A stretch of 64,000 bases of DNA from an uncultured Collinsella sp. (GTDB taxonomy: Bacteria > Actinomycetota > Coriobacteriia > Coriobacteriales > Coriobacteriaceae), in assembly GCA_900542085.1 (NCBI GenBank), contig UQMK01000007.1, positions 18,382 through 82,381 on the forward strand. The letters are read 5' to 3'. This document shows positions 7,899 to 17,354 of this stretch, piece by piece. The notes beneath the pieces are model-generated. The model saw only the letters and a list, made by a program, of their open reading frames with translations, did not search any database and was not told the origin of the DNA. Both the position numbers and the translations under genes were made by a program. Each line of letters begins with the position of its first letter. Position 1 is the first letter of the stretch.

Positions 7899-10800
7899 AT
7901 GAGCAAACTCGTCGAGGGCATTAAGGACCGTGTGGTCGCTGCTGCACGCGAGGCCGCGCCCGCCGTGGTGGACGCCGCGCAGAAGGCCGCGACCGCGGCT
8001 GCCGAGAAAGTTGTCGAGGCAGTTGCCGATGCCAAGAACACGGCAGGGGAGACGTCCGTTGCTAGCGAGCCCGCCGCCGCCCACGCCCCCGAAGGCGCGA
8101 TCTTCAACCCCGAGAACGCTCGTGGCAACCTGCACCTGGGCATCGACGTGGGCTCCACCACCGTTAAGCTTGCCGTGCTCAACGACGACAACCAGATCGT
8201 CTACGCCAAGTACCAGCGCCACCACACCGACGTCCGTGCCTGCGCCAGCGACTTGTTCGAGGGTGCTGCGACCGTGCTGCCGACGGCCCAGATGACCTGC
8301 GCCATTACCGGCTCGGGCGGCCTGCTGCTGTCCCAGTGGCTCGATCTGGAGTTTGTCCAGGAGGTCATCGCCAGCAAGCGTGCCGTCGAGACCCTCATCC
8401 CGGCCACCGATGTCGCCATCGAGCTGGGCGGCGAGGACGCCAAGATCATCTACTTCGATAATGGCATTGAGCAGCGCATGAACGGCACTTGCGCCGGCGG
8501 CACGGGCGCGTTCATCGACCAGATGGCCACTCTGCTGCACACCGACGCGAGCGGCCTCAACGAGCTTGCGGCCAACGCCACCACCATCTATCCCATCGCC
8601 AGCCGCTGCGGCGTCTTTGCCAAGACCGACGTCCAGCCGCTGCTCAACGAGGGCGCCCGCCCCGAGGACGTGGCCGCTTCCATCTTCCAGGCCGTTGTGA
8701 CCCAGACTATCTCGGGCCTGGCGTGCGGTCGTCCCATCCGCGGCAACGTTGCCTTCCTGGGCGGCCCGCTGCAGTATCTCTCCGAGCTGCGCCACCGCTT
8801 CTACCTCACGCTCAATCTGGATGAGGAGCACCGTATCGTGCCCCAAAACGCTCACCTGTTTGTGGCGAGCGGCGCCGCCATGGCGCACGAGTCCAACAAG
8901 CTCAGCACGTTCCCGCAGCTTATCGAGGCCATCGACAGCTTGGGCGACACGCAGGGTGCTGAGGTCGAGCGCCTGGATCCGCTTTTTGCCACCGACGAGG
9001 ACTTTGCCGAGTTCAAGAACCGCCACGACCAGGAAGTCGTCCCCAAGGGCAAGCTCAACGGCTATACCGGCCGCGTGTTCATCGGCATCGATGCCGGTTC
9101 CACCACCATGAAGGCCGCGCTCGTGGGCGAGGACGGCCAGCTGTTGCACACCTGGTACGGCAACAACAACGGCGACATCCTGGGCACGGCCAAGGTCATC
9201 ATGGCCGATTTCTACAACCACATCCCCGCCGGCTGCACCATCGGCCACGTGACTACCACGGGCTACGGCGAGGCGCTGCTCATCGAGGCCCTCAAGGCCG
9301 ATTCCGGCGAGATCGAGACTGTCGCGCACCTGCGCGGCGCCAAGGCGTTCCTGCCCGGCGTCGAGTTTATTCTGGACATTGGCGGCCAGGACATGAAGTG
9401 CCTGCGCGTCAAGGACGGCGTCATCGAGCACATCATGCTCAACGAGGCCTGCTCGTCGGGCTGCGGCAGCTTTATCGAGAGCTTCGCCGTCTCTATGAAC
9501 ATGGACGTGCGCGCGTTCGCCGATGCCGCTATCCATGCCAAGGCCCCGGTCGACCTGGGCAGTCGCTGCACGGTCTTTATGAACTCGCGCGTCAAGCAGG
9601 CGCAAAAGGAAGGCGCCACGGTGGGCGACATCGCGGCCGGCCTGTCCTATTCCGTCATCAAGAATGCCCTGTTCAAGGTCATTAAGCTGCGCGATCCCAA
9701 GGAGATCGGCAGCCAGGTAATCGTTCAGGGCGGCACCTTTATGTCCGACGCCACGCTGCGCGCGTTTGAGCAGCTCACCGGCGTTCATGCCGTGCGTCCC
9801 GACATCGCCGGCTGCATGGGCGCCTACGGTGCGGCCTTGCTCGCCCGCGATCGCGCCGGCGCCGACGGCACCTCGACCATCCTCTCGGCCGAGGACATCG
9901 CGCACCTCACTGTGACGCAAAAGCACGTCCGCTGCGGCCGTTGCTCTAACAACTGCCAGCTTACCGTCAACGACTTTGGCGGCGGCAGGCGCTTCATTAC
10001 CGGCAACCGCTGCGAGAAGGGCGCCGGCCACAAAAAGCAGAAGACCGAGGCCCCCAACCTCTTCAAAAAGAAAAACGAGTTGCTCTTTAACCGCGAGGTC
10101 CTGAGTCCCGACGAGGCCCCGCGCGGCACCGTCGGCATCCCGCGCGCGCTCAACATGTACGAGAACTACCCCTTCTGGCATGCGTTCTTTACGCGCCTGG
10201 GCTTTAGCGTGCAGCTGTCCGACCAGTCGAGTAAGAAGACCTACCAGGCGGGCATCGAGTCCATGCCGTCCGAGAGCGTGTGCTATCCGGCCAAGATGAG
10301 CCACGGTCACGTGATGAACCTTATCGACCGCGACGTCGACTTTATCTGGATGCCGTGCGTGCGCTGGGAGCGCAAGGAGGATCCGACGGCTGGCAACTGC
10401 TATAACTGCCCCATCGTCATGAGTTACCCCACGGCGCTGGCGCTCAATATCGACGAGATTCGCGAGCAGAACATCGAGTTCCTGTACCCGTTTGTGCCCT
10501 ATCACGACAAGACCGAGCTCAAGCGCCGCCTGTACCAGGTGCTCGCCGTCGACCGCGTGGCCGATGCGCAAGCCGGTCGCGGTCGCGTGTGCGGTCCCAA
10601 GATCACGCGCTCCGAGGTCGATGCCGCCGTCAACGCTGCCTTTGAGGCCGACGCGCGTTTCCACGAGGACATCCAGACCATGGGCGAGGAGGCTCTTAAG
10701 TGGGTCGAGGACCACGGCGGTCACGGCATCGTGCTCGCCGGCCGTCCCTACCATAACGACCCCGAGATCAACCATGCCCTGCCCGAGCTTATCTCGAGCT

Positions 10801-12659
10801 TTGGCTTTGCGGTCTTTACCGAGGATTCGCTTGCGCACCTGGTAAAGCCCGAACGCCCCATCCGCGTCGTCGACCAGTGGATGTACCACAGCCGTCTGTA
10901 CGCCGTCGCCCGTTTTGTGACGATGCGCAACGACCTGGACCTGATCCAGCTCAATTCCTTCGGCTGCGGTCTCGATGCCCTGACTACCGACCAGGTGCAG
11001 GAGATCCTGGAGGCCAGCGGTAAGATCTACACTGTGCTCAAGATTGACGAGGTGTCCAACTTGGGCGCCGCGCGTATCCGTATTCGCTCGCTCATGGCAG
11101 CGCTCAAGGACCAGGAGGCCGAGCGCTTGGCCGAGGCCACGGCCGCGGGCGAGGCCTACGAGCAGGGCGATGCCGCGCCGGTGGCGCCTTCCACGGATGC
11201 CCCCGCGTTCGCGAGCCGTAAGTACACGTTCGAGGCGCAGCGCGAGAGTGCTTCGACCGCGTGGCCCAAGGTGCCCTTTACCGAGCAGATGCGCGACGAG
11301 GGCTACACCATCCTGTGCCCGCAGATGGCACCGATTCACTTTGACCTGGTCAAAGAGGTGTTCCGCGGTGCCGGCTACAACCTGGAGCTGCTGCCCTCGA
11401 CCGACCACGACGCCGTCGAGGCCGGCCTGCGCTATGTGAACAACGACATCTGCTATCCGTCGATTCTGGTGACGGGCCAAATCATGGAGGCCATCGAGAG
11501 CGGTCGGTACGACCTGTCCAAGACGGCCGTGGTCATCAGCCAGACCGGCGGCGGTTGCCGTGCCACCAACTACATCGCGCTCATCCGCAAGGCCTTGCGC
11601 GAGAGCGGCCACCCCGAGATTCCGGTGATCTCGCTTTCGGCCGTGGCGCTCGGCGAGGACAACCCCGGCTTTAAGATTACGCCGGCGCTGCTTAAGCGGG
11701 CCGTGTACGCGGTGCTCTTTGGCGACGTGATGATGCAGATGCTCTACCGCTGCCGTCCGTACGAGGCCACGCCCGGTGCTGCCAACGCGCTCTACGAGGA
11801 GTATATGGCGCGCGCCCGCAAGTTGGCGCCCAAGTTCAACCGCCACAACTACACCAAGCTGTGCCGCGAGGCCATCCACGCGTTCGACACCATGCCGCTC
11901 GTGGGCGAGGGCACCAAGCCGCGCGTGGGCGTGGTCGGCGAGATCCTGGTCAAGTTCCACCCTACGGCCAACAACCACGTGGTCGATGTCATCGAGCGTG
12001 AGGGCTGCGAGGCCGTAGTACCGGGCCTGCTCGACTTCTTCCTGTACTCCATGAGCAACGCTGAGCTGCAGAAGGACGAGTTGGGAAGCTCTGCCACTAC
12101 GCGCGCTGGTATGCAGGCGCTCATTAAGCTGGTGGACTGGATGCGCACGCCGGTGGAAGAGATGCTCGAAAAGTCCCGCCGCTTTGAGGCGCCCGAGCGC
12201 ATCGGCACCATGGCCGACAAGGCCCGCACGGTGCTTTCGGTGTGCAACAACATGGGCGAGGGCTGGCTGCTCACGGCCGAGATGCTCGACCTAATCGACC
12301 ATGGCGCGCCCAACATCATCTGCACGCAGCCCTTCGCGTGCCTGCCCAATCACGTGGTGGGCAAGGCCGTGATCAAGGAGCTGCGCCGTCAGCATCCCGA
12401 GAGCAACATCGTTGCGGTGGACTACGACCCCGGTGCATCCGAGGTCAACCAGCTCAACCGCATTAAGCTTATGATCAGCGTGGCGAAGGAGAATATGCGT
12501 GCCGGCAAGGGCTTTAAGCTCGAGAAGGTGGCGCCGCTCGCGATGGACGAGGTCACCGGCCAGATGCGTGCTCATGACGGCTGCGCGAGCTGCGGGCCGG
12601 CCAGCGAGGAGGCCGTTGCATCGGTCGCCAAGCGTCTGGGACGCGGCATTAAGAAGTAG
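7899..12659 (+). CDS. Giant CoA-enzyme activase (two BadF/HgdC ATPase domains + DUF2229 + HgdB-like region)
   Basis: 1586 residues with ribosome site GAGGAGAG. Order: an Ala-rich helical leader (about 1-65); a first ASKHA ATPase domain with GIDVGSTTVK (DVGSTT at 83-88) and NGTCAGGTGAFID (Cys198); a second with GIDAGSTTMK (DAGSTT at 398-403), DIGGQDMK and NEACSSGCGSF (Cys518, Cys522). Next is a cysteine knot, Cys679-x2-Cys682-x3-Cys686 and Cys705, then the DUF2229 region (GTVGIPRALNMYENYPF), and a C-terminal region like the dehydratase-type subunit with ILCPQMAPIHF and QTGGGCRATNY. HgdC-type activases use ATP and a [4Fe-4S] cluster to inject an electron into 2-hydroxyacyl-CoA dehydratases or benzoyl-CoA reductases. 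The target enzyme of these fused versions is not known. A paralog begins at 62463 but lacks the helical leader. Confidence 0.9.
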   Translation: MSKLVEGIKDRVVAAAREAAPAVVDAAQKAATAAAEKVVEAVADAKNTAGETSVASEPAAAHAPEGAIFNPENARGNLHLGIDVGSTTVKLAVLNDDNQIVYAKYQRHHTDVRACASDLFEGAATVLPTAQMTCAITGSGGLLLSQWLDLEFVQEVIASKRAVETLIPATDVAIELGGEDAKIIYFDNGIEQRMNGTCAGGTGAFIDQMATLLHTDASGLNELAANATTIYPIASRCGVFAKTDVQPLLNEGARPEDVAASIFQAVVTQTISGLACGRPIRGNVAFLGGPLQYLSELRHRFYLTLNLDEEHRIVPQNAHLFVASGAAMAHESNKLSTFPQLIEAIDSLGDTQGAEVERLDPLFATDEDFAEFKNRHDQEVVPKGKLNGYTGRVFIGIDAGSTTMKAALVGEDGQLLHTWYGNNNGDILGTAKVIMADFYNHIPAGCTIGHVTTTGYGEALLIEALKADSGEIETVAHLRGAKAFLPGVEFILDIGGQDMKCLRVKDGVIEHIMLNEACSSGCGSFIESFAVSMNMDVRAFADAAIHAKAPVDLGSRCTVFMNSRVKQAQKEGATVGDIAAGLSYSVIKNALFKVIKLRDPKEIGSQVIVQGGTFMSDATLRAFEQLTGVHAVRPDIAGCMGAYGAALLARDRAGADGTSTILSAEDIAHLTVTQKHVRCGRCSNNCQLTVNDFGGGRRFITGNRCEKGAGHKKQKTEAPNLFKKKNELLFNREVLSPDEAPRGTVGIPRALNMYENYPFWHAFFTRLGFSVQLSDQSSKKTYQAGIESMPSESVCYPAKMSHGHVMNLIDRDVDFIWMPCVRWERKEDPTAGNCYNCPIVMSYPTALALNIDEIREQNIEFLYPFVPYHDKTELKRRLYQVLAVDRVADAQAGRGRVCGPKITRSEVDAAVNAAFEADARFHEDIQTMGEEALKWVEDHGGHGIVLAGRPYHNDPEINHALPELISSFGFAVFTEDSLAHLVKPERPIRVVDQWMYHSRLYAVARFVTMRNDLDLIQLNSFGCGLDALTTDQVQEILEASGKIYTVLKIDEVSNLGAARIRIRSLMAALKDQEAERLAEATAAGEAYEQGDAAPVAPSTDAPAFASRKYTFEAQRESASTAWPKVPFTEQMRDEGYTILCPQMAPIHFDLVKEVFRGAGYNLELLPSTDHDAVEAGLRYVNNDICYPSILVTGQIMEAIESGRYDLSKTAVVISQTGGGCRATNYIALIRKALRESGHPEIPVISLSAVALGEDNPGFKITPALLKRAVYAVLFGDVMMQMLYRCRPYEATPGAANALYEEYMARARKLAPKFNRHNYTKLCREAIHAFDTMPLVGEGTKPRVGVVGEILVKFHPTANNHVVDVIEREGCEAVVPGLLDFFLYSMSNAELQKDELGSSATTRAGMQALIKLVDWMRTPVEEMLEKSRRFEAPERIGTMADKARTVLSVCNNMGEGWLLTAEMLDLIDHGAPNIICTQPFACLPNHVVGKAVIKELRRQHPESNIVAVDYDPGASEVNQLNRIKLMISVAKENMRAGKGFKLEKVAPLAMDEVTGQMRAHDGCASCGPASEEAVASVAKRLGRGIKK

Positions 12660-12689
12660 CTTGCCTGCTATGGGCTAGATATGAGACAA

Positions 12690-12724
12690 ACGGGTGGTGG
12701 CCGCAGCGGCTACCACCCGTTTTT
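12690..12724 (+). terminator. Intrinsic terminator after the activase
   Basis: Near-perfect hairpin, ACGGGTGGT pairing with ACCACCCGT around a GC-rich inner part, followed by TTTT, 30 bases after the activase stop codon. Confidence 0.85.
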
Positions 12725-12778
12725 GCTGGACATATGTGGTGTAAATTGCCTCGCTTTCCTCTCCTGCGAGCTTGGATT

Positions 12779-12904
12779 TCGGAAGTGCGGGGAAAAACTC
12801 GGAACCTCCGAGCACACCGCCCTTTTCGACTCTTGTGACCTGCGGTTTTGTTGCCTAAAAAGCCGGTCTGGTCGGCGGCATTCGATTTTTCCCCGCACTT
12901 CCGA
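12779..12904. repeat. 126-bp element with 19-bp terminal inverted repeats
   Basis: The ends TCGGAAGTGCGGGGAAAAA (12779-12797) and its exact complement (12886-12904) enclose 88 bases containing a small hairpin CTCGGA-ACC-TCCGAG. There is no open frame and no target-site duplication. It fills the centre of the 415-bp gap between the activase and the dehydrogenase. Apart from it and the terminator I see nothing definite in that gap. Confidence 0.7.
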
Positions 12905-13075
12905 CAACTGCTGCCCGGTGGCACCAATAACGGGCTACAGAAAGCTAAGATAATAAACAAGTGTAGCCGTTCGCGGCAAAAAACCATCCGTTTATAGAAC
13001 CCACCCCCAGCGCTCGTCATCCTTACGGTTGAATAAATACACATCTATGGAATTACGCAAGAGAGGACCGTTCCT

Positions 13076-14035
13076 ATGAGCTACAAGACCGTTTGTGTTG
13101 CCGGTGGCGGCGTGTTGGGAAGCCAGATTGCCTTTCAGGCTGCCTACTGCGGCTTTGATGTAACGATTTGGCTGCGTAGCGAGGGCAGCATCGGCCGCAC
13201 CCAGCCCAAGATCGATCATGTGCGCGAGGAGTACATCGCTGCTATCGAGGGCATGGCGGACGGCACGGGCGAGTGGTGCGCCGGTATCGCCGATAGCGAT
13301 CAGCCTTTCGACAAGGAGACGGCGCTTGCCGCCGTCGAGCGTGCCTACTCCACACTCAAGCTGGAGCTCGATCTTGCCAAGGCAGCGGCCGATGCCGACT
13401 TGGTCATCGAGTCTATGGCCGAGGACACCCAGGCAAAGATCGACTTCTACAAGAAGCTCGCCCCGGTCCTTCCGCAAAAGACCGTCATCGTCACCAACTC
13501 TTCCACGCTGCTGCCGAGCACCTTTGCCAAGTACACCGGCCGTCCCGAGAAGTACCTGTCGCTGCACTTTGCTAATTCCATCTGGAAGAACAACATGACC
13601 GAGGTCATGGCCCAGAGCCAAACCGAAAAGCGCTATTTCGATGAGCTCGTCGACTTTGCCAACGACATCCGTATGCTGGCGCTGCCCGTCAACAAGGAAA
13701 AGAACGGCTACCTGCTCAACTCCATGTTGGTGCCATGGTTGCTTTCGGGCCTTGATCTGTATGTCTCGGGTGTGAGTGACCCCAAGAGCATCGACCTCGC
13801 ATGGACGCGTGGCACCGGCGCCCCCAAGGGCCCGTTCCGCGTGTTCGATACGGTGGGCATCCAGACAGCCTACAACATCGTCATGCAGTATCAGAAGGTG
13901 CCGGGTCTGGTGAGCCCGCTGCTCAAAAAGATGATGATGCCCTACAACTTTAAGGCCATGGCATCCGTCCTCAAGCAGATGCTCGACGAAGGCAAGCTAG
14001 GCGAAAGCTCGGGCGAGGGCTTCTTCAAGTACTAA
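13076..14035 (+). CDS. 3-hydroxyacyl-CoA dehydrogenase (NAD-binding, HCDH family)
   Basis: 319 residues, start ATG 13076 behind AGAGAGGA. An N-terminal Rossmann fold with VCVAGGGVLGSQIA is followed by ADLVIESMAEDTQAKIDFY, the family's acyl-CoA-side helix, and the catalytic region TNSSTLLPS...SLHFANSIW. The C-terminal HCDH helical domain has KEKNGYLLNSML and GTGAPKGPFRVFDTVGI. The enzyme interconverts 3-hydroxyacyl-CoA and 3-oxoacyl-CoA. Lying beside the activase, it could belong to acyl-CoA fermentation, but no thiolase or crotonase is present, so the exact pathway is open. The final motif GEGFFKY is normal. Confidence 0.9.
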   Translation: MSYKTVCVAGGGVLGSQIAFQAAYCGFDVTIWLRSEGSIGRTQPKIDHVREEYIAAIEGMADGTGEWCAGIADSDQPFDKETALAAVERAYSTLKLELDLAKAAADADLVIESMAEDTQAKIDFYKKLAPVLPQKTVIVTNSSTLLPSTFAKYTGRPEKYLSLHFANSIWKNNMTEVMAQSQTEKRYFDELVDFANDIRMLALPVNKEKNGYLLNSMLVPWLLSGLDLYVSGVSDPKSIDLAWTRGTGAPKGPFRVFDTVGIQTAYNIVMQYQKVPGLVSPLLKKMMMPYNFKAMASVLKQMLDEGKLGESSGEGFFKY

Positions 14036-14038
14036 AAA

Positions 14039-14071
14039 ATGATCCCTCGGGGACGGAGGAAAACGGATCAT
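14039..14071 (+). repeat. 33-nt hairpin-family element
   Basis: Exactly 33 bases. Arms ATGATCC and GGATCAT, with CGGGGAC placing GGGGAC at positions 11-16. It starts 4 bases after the dehydrogenase stop codon. Same geometry as the elements at 22110, 24437 and 61320. Confidence 0.65.
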
Positions 14072-14238
14072 CGCATTACTGCGTCCCCTGTGCGTCTTGC
14101 GGCTAACAGCTCCGGCTGCCGTGAGCCTAAGCTAGCCTTAAGGGGCGTTTGTTAAGCTGCGAGTCATAATTGGACAGGCCTGGGCAAACGCCATGGTATA
14201 TGAGGGAAACGACGGTGGTATTCAAAGACGGTAACGAT

Positions 14239-15931
14239 ATGGAATTGAGTGACAAGGACATTAGGCTATTCTCGCGTCGAGCGGCTCTTGCGGGTGCGGC
14301 GGGCGCGCTGGCACTTGCCGGGACAGGGCTTACGGGCTGTTCAGTCGGCGGGGCCGGCACGGGTGCCGCATCCACTGCGAGCAAAAGAAGCTCCACAAGC
14401 AGATTCTCGCGACCTACGACGTCGAGAAGCAGGCGGCCATCAAAGACCAGCTCGATGCTGATTACGCCGCAGGCAGCTTCGACGAAACCGCCCCGTTCGT
14501 CAAGGCAGATCCCTTTGGCACCGATACCCTGAGCTGCTACATGCGCTTTGCAACGGCGGATCCCGTAACCGTCTCCTACAAGGTCGCCGAACGCAAAAAG
14601 GCCGGCGAGCCCCCAAAGTCGCTGCGTTTTCCCGTACGCCCCGCGGCGGCGACACGCCGGCCATAGAGCACGAGTTCAAGGTCATCGGCCTCATTCCCAA
14701 CCACAAAAACAAGGTGACCCTCACCTGCGCGGCGCAAGATGGCGCCAGCCGTACTTCGACGTTCACGGTCAAGACGCCGGCTCTCAAGGGCGAAGAAGAA
14801 GAGCGGCTCGCCGTCACGGCGGGGGAGTCCAACACGCCGCTTGCCGATGGCCTCTTTGCCATCCTGGGCAACGACTCATCCAAGCTCGATTTTATGTATC
14901 TCTACGACAACGCGGGTCAGATTCGCGGCGAGGTGCCAATAATCGGCTACCGCAGCCATCGCCTGCTGTTTCCGGGCGACGGCAGCATGATCATGAGCGT
15001 CTCGACGACCAAGATGGCCCAGATCAACGCCAACGGCTAGGTGGTAAATGTCTGGAGCACGGGCGACTATGAGTTACACCACGACTACGCCTTCGATGAC
15101 GACGGCAATCTGCTGGTGCTGGCGAGTCATGCCGGCTCCGAGGCCGATTTGGACGTCGATCGCGCGGCGGCCGATAAAGACAAGGGCGAGCGCGTTAATG
15201 TCGAGGACCTCGTCATTAAGATTGACGTGACCACCGGTGACGTTTCCCTTGTTGTGGACCTGGGCGACATATTCCCCGACCTCAAGGCAAGCGCCAAGGT
15301 GGCCTCGGACGGTGACCTGGATTGGATTCACATCAACACGATTCAGTGGCTCGGCGGCGGCACCGTTCTACTCAGCTCGCGCGAGACCTCAACGGTCATC
15401 AAGCTCACGGATCTCTACGGCACGCCTACGGTCGATTGGCTTATGGGCTCGCCAGAGTTTTGGACCGGCTCGGGCTTTGAGGACAAGTTGCTGCAGGCCC
15501 AAGGCGATTTTTCGCTCAACGCGGGTCAGCACAGTGTGACCTATCTGCCAAACGACGAGACGACCGCGACTGGTCGCTACCAGGTGCTGCTGTACGACAA
15601 CAACTTTGGTGCGGCCGAGAGCTATCCCAAGTTCGACTGGGGCCAGCTGGGTGCCGCGGTGGTGACCGACTACGGCAAGGGAACGCATTCGTTTGGGCGC
15701 ATCTTTACGGTGGACGAGAACACGCGCACCTATGAGCTTGTGGACCAGATCGCGGTGCCGTTCTCGGGCTACGTAAGCAGTGCACAGAGCGTCGGCGATT
15801 CGAATAGCATGCTCGTAGCATCGGGCCAGGCCAAGACCTTCACCGAGTACGATCGCTATGGACTGCCCATCGCCACCTACGAGATGGAAGCTGAGAAGTA
15901 CATCTACCGCGTGTATAAGTACGAGCTGTAG
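14239..15931 (+). pseudogene. Broken Tat-lipoprotein arylsulfate sulfotransferase (AssT-like)
   Basis: The pieces of one gene lie in three frames. The start MELSDKDIRLFSRRAALAG gives a twin-arginine signal, with a lipobox-like LTGCS some 25 residues later. The frame shifts between about 14350 and 14388 (next piece QKKLHKQILATYDVEKQ), again near 14630-14645 (then DTPAIEHEFKVIGLI), and an in-frame TAG stops it at 15038-15040. It then continues as VVNVWSTGDYELHHDYAF to 15931. The tail pieces (HHDYAFDDDGNLLVL, DWIHINTIQWL, GQHSVTYLPND) match the beta-propeller of arylsulfotransferases, which move sulfate between phenols outside the membrane. Three lesions make a true pseudogene likely. Confidence 0.82.
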
Positions 15932-16000
15932 CGCTGCGCTTGGCTGTGCCTGTGCCCCGCGGCTGCGCGCGCTCGCGCCGGGCCCACCTCGCGTCCCGCA

Positions 16001-17140
16001 TCACTTCACGTCAAACTCCACGCGATCGAGTTCGGGCACATTGAGGTCGATGAGCTTGCGGGCGACATGGCGGTCGTGTGCCCCGAGCGTCTCGCTTGTC
16101 GTCACGTGGGCGACAATCTCGCGCCCGACCATGCCCTCTTCCTCGCCTTCGGCAGCCGAGGTCTCGACGGCGACGGTGTAATCCTTAAAGCCCGGCAGCA
16201 CCGCGGCAAGTTCGCGCGTAGTTTCGGTGACGCCGTAGCCGTCCTGCACGCCGGCCTGCGCCGAGCCAATGGACCCCGCGGTCATAACGATGCAGGGGAT
16301 GGCAAAGATCACCGTACCCACGATGATGCGGCGGCGCACCTTGTGCGACAGCTCATCGACCTCGGCATTTTCCTCAGCGGTCACAATGCCGTCGCCGTTG
16401 AGGTCGCGCTTGAGCGGTACACGTAAAAGAAGCAATACGGCTTCGGCAGCCAGTGCGATAAAGACGACATTGATGCCAAACTCGTAGAGGGCCGAGAGGA
16501 ACAGCGACCCGCTCGCGATGGCAATGCCGTAACCCGCCGCGCACAGGGGCGGCATGAGTGCGGTCGCCACGGCTACGCCGGCAATGAGCGTCGAAGGCTC
16601 CTGGTCGCGCGAGTTACCCAGCCCGCCCGCAAAGCCGCCCGCGAGCGCGACGGCAAGGTCCCATACGGTGGGTGTCGAGTTATCGATGATGGCGGCCGTG
16701 GTGGTGCCAAGGGGCGAGAGCTTAAAATACAGCGTGGACGTGATCAGGCAAAGGACCATCTGTAGAGCCAAGCCCGCGACGGCTTCGACGGTAATCTCAC
16801 GGTCGAGCGTGGCGATGCCGTATGCCATGGCAAGGACCGAGCCCATGAGCGGGCAGATGAGCATGGCGCCCACAATGGCGATGTCCGAATCGATATCGAG
16901 GCCGACACTCGCGATCAGCATGGCGATAATGAGGATGCACAGATGCGAGCCGGTTAGGCGCGCCCCGTTTACAAAGCGCTTACGAATTACGTGATAGGGG
17001 GCGCGACCCTCGCGAATGTTGAATGCGCGCCTCAGGAAGCGGCCGGCGTTCTCCATGACCTCGCTATAGGAAGGGCGGATGCCGTGGCGCCGGTGATGGC
17101 GCTCGCGCAGTCGCTTGAGCTGCTGGTTATCGAGTTTCAT
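16001..17140 (-). CDS. DUF389 membrane protein with an EF-hand-like loop
   Basis: 379 residues from ATG 17140 (minus strand), preceded by AGGTGAAC; a farther in-frame ATG at 17170 is less likely. After a basic N-terminus come several membrane helices with the DUF389 marks GAMLICPLMGSVLAM and GVAVATALMPPLCAAGYG. The cytosolic or external loop at 246-257 reads DLNGDGIVTAEE, which fits the calcium-binding EF-hand loop at positions 1, 3, 5, 6, 8 and 12. The C-terminal soluble part is acidic. The function of DUF389 proteins is unknown. The gene is transcribed convergently with the broken sulfotransferase. Confidence 0.88.
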   Translation of the reverse strand: MKLDNQQLKRLRERHHRRHGIRPSYSEVMENAGRFLRRAFNIREGRAPYHVIRKRFVNGARLTGSHLCILIIAMLIASVGLDIDSDIAIVGAMLICPLMGSVLAMAYGIATLDREITVEAVAGLALQMVLCLITSTLYFKLSPLGTTTAAIIDNSTPTVWDLAVALAGGFAGGLGNSRDQEPSTLIAGVAVATALMPPLCAAGYGIAIASGSLFLSALYEFGINVVFIALAAEAVLLLLRVPLKRDLNGDGIVTAEENAEVDELSHKVRRRIIVGTVIFAIPCIVMTAGSIGSAQAGVQDGYGVTETTRELAAVLPGFKDYTVAVETSAAEGEEEGMVGREIVAHVTTSETLGAHDRHVARKLIDLNVPELDRVEFDVK

Positions 17141-17291
17141 GTTCACCTCGCTTCGCCGCGGGCTATGCATCGCGCCCGCTGCCTCTACTCTACACCGCGG
17201 CAGGCGGGGTGGTCATCTTGACGTGAAACTTAGACGAGTAGGTAAAGGGGGCGCGTCAAATGAGGTTGAAGCCGAGGGTTTCGGCAGATAC

Positions 17292-17329
17292 AAAAAAGCG
17301 CGGGGCCGGAAGGTCTCCGACCCCGCGCT
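17292..17329 (-). terminator. Intrinsic terminator after the OPT gene
   Basis: On the minus strand, AGCGCGGGG and CCCCGCGCT form a 9-bp stem followed by a run of T (AAAAAA at 17292-17297 on the plus strand), 26 bases past the OPT stop codon. Confidence 0.9.
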
Positions 17330-17354
17330 CTGCACGGGTACGTTGTTGTTGGGT

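Noticed and set aside
7884..11978. A 1364-codon open frame on the minus strand opposite the activase
   Set aside because: It is a shadow of a GC-rich gene: no family resemblance, low-complexity His/Arg/Val composition, and the plus strand carries clear conserved domains.
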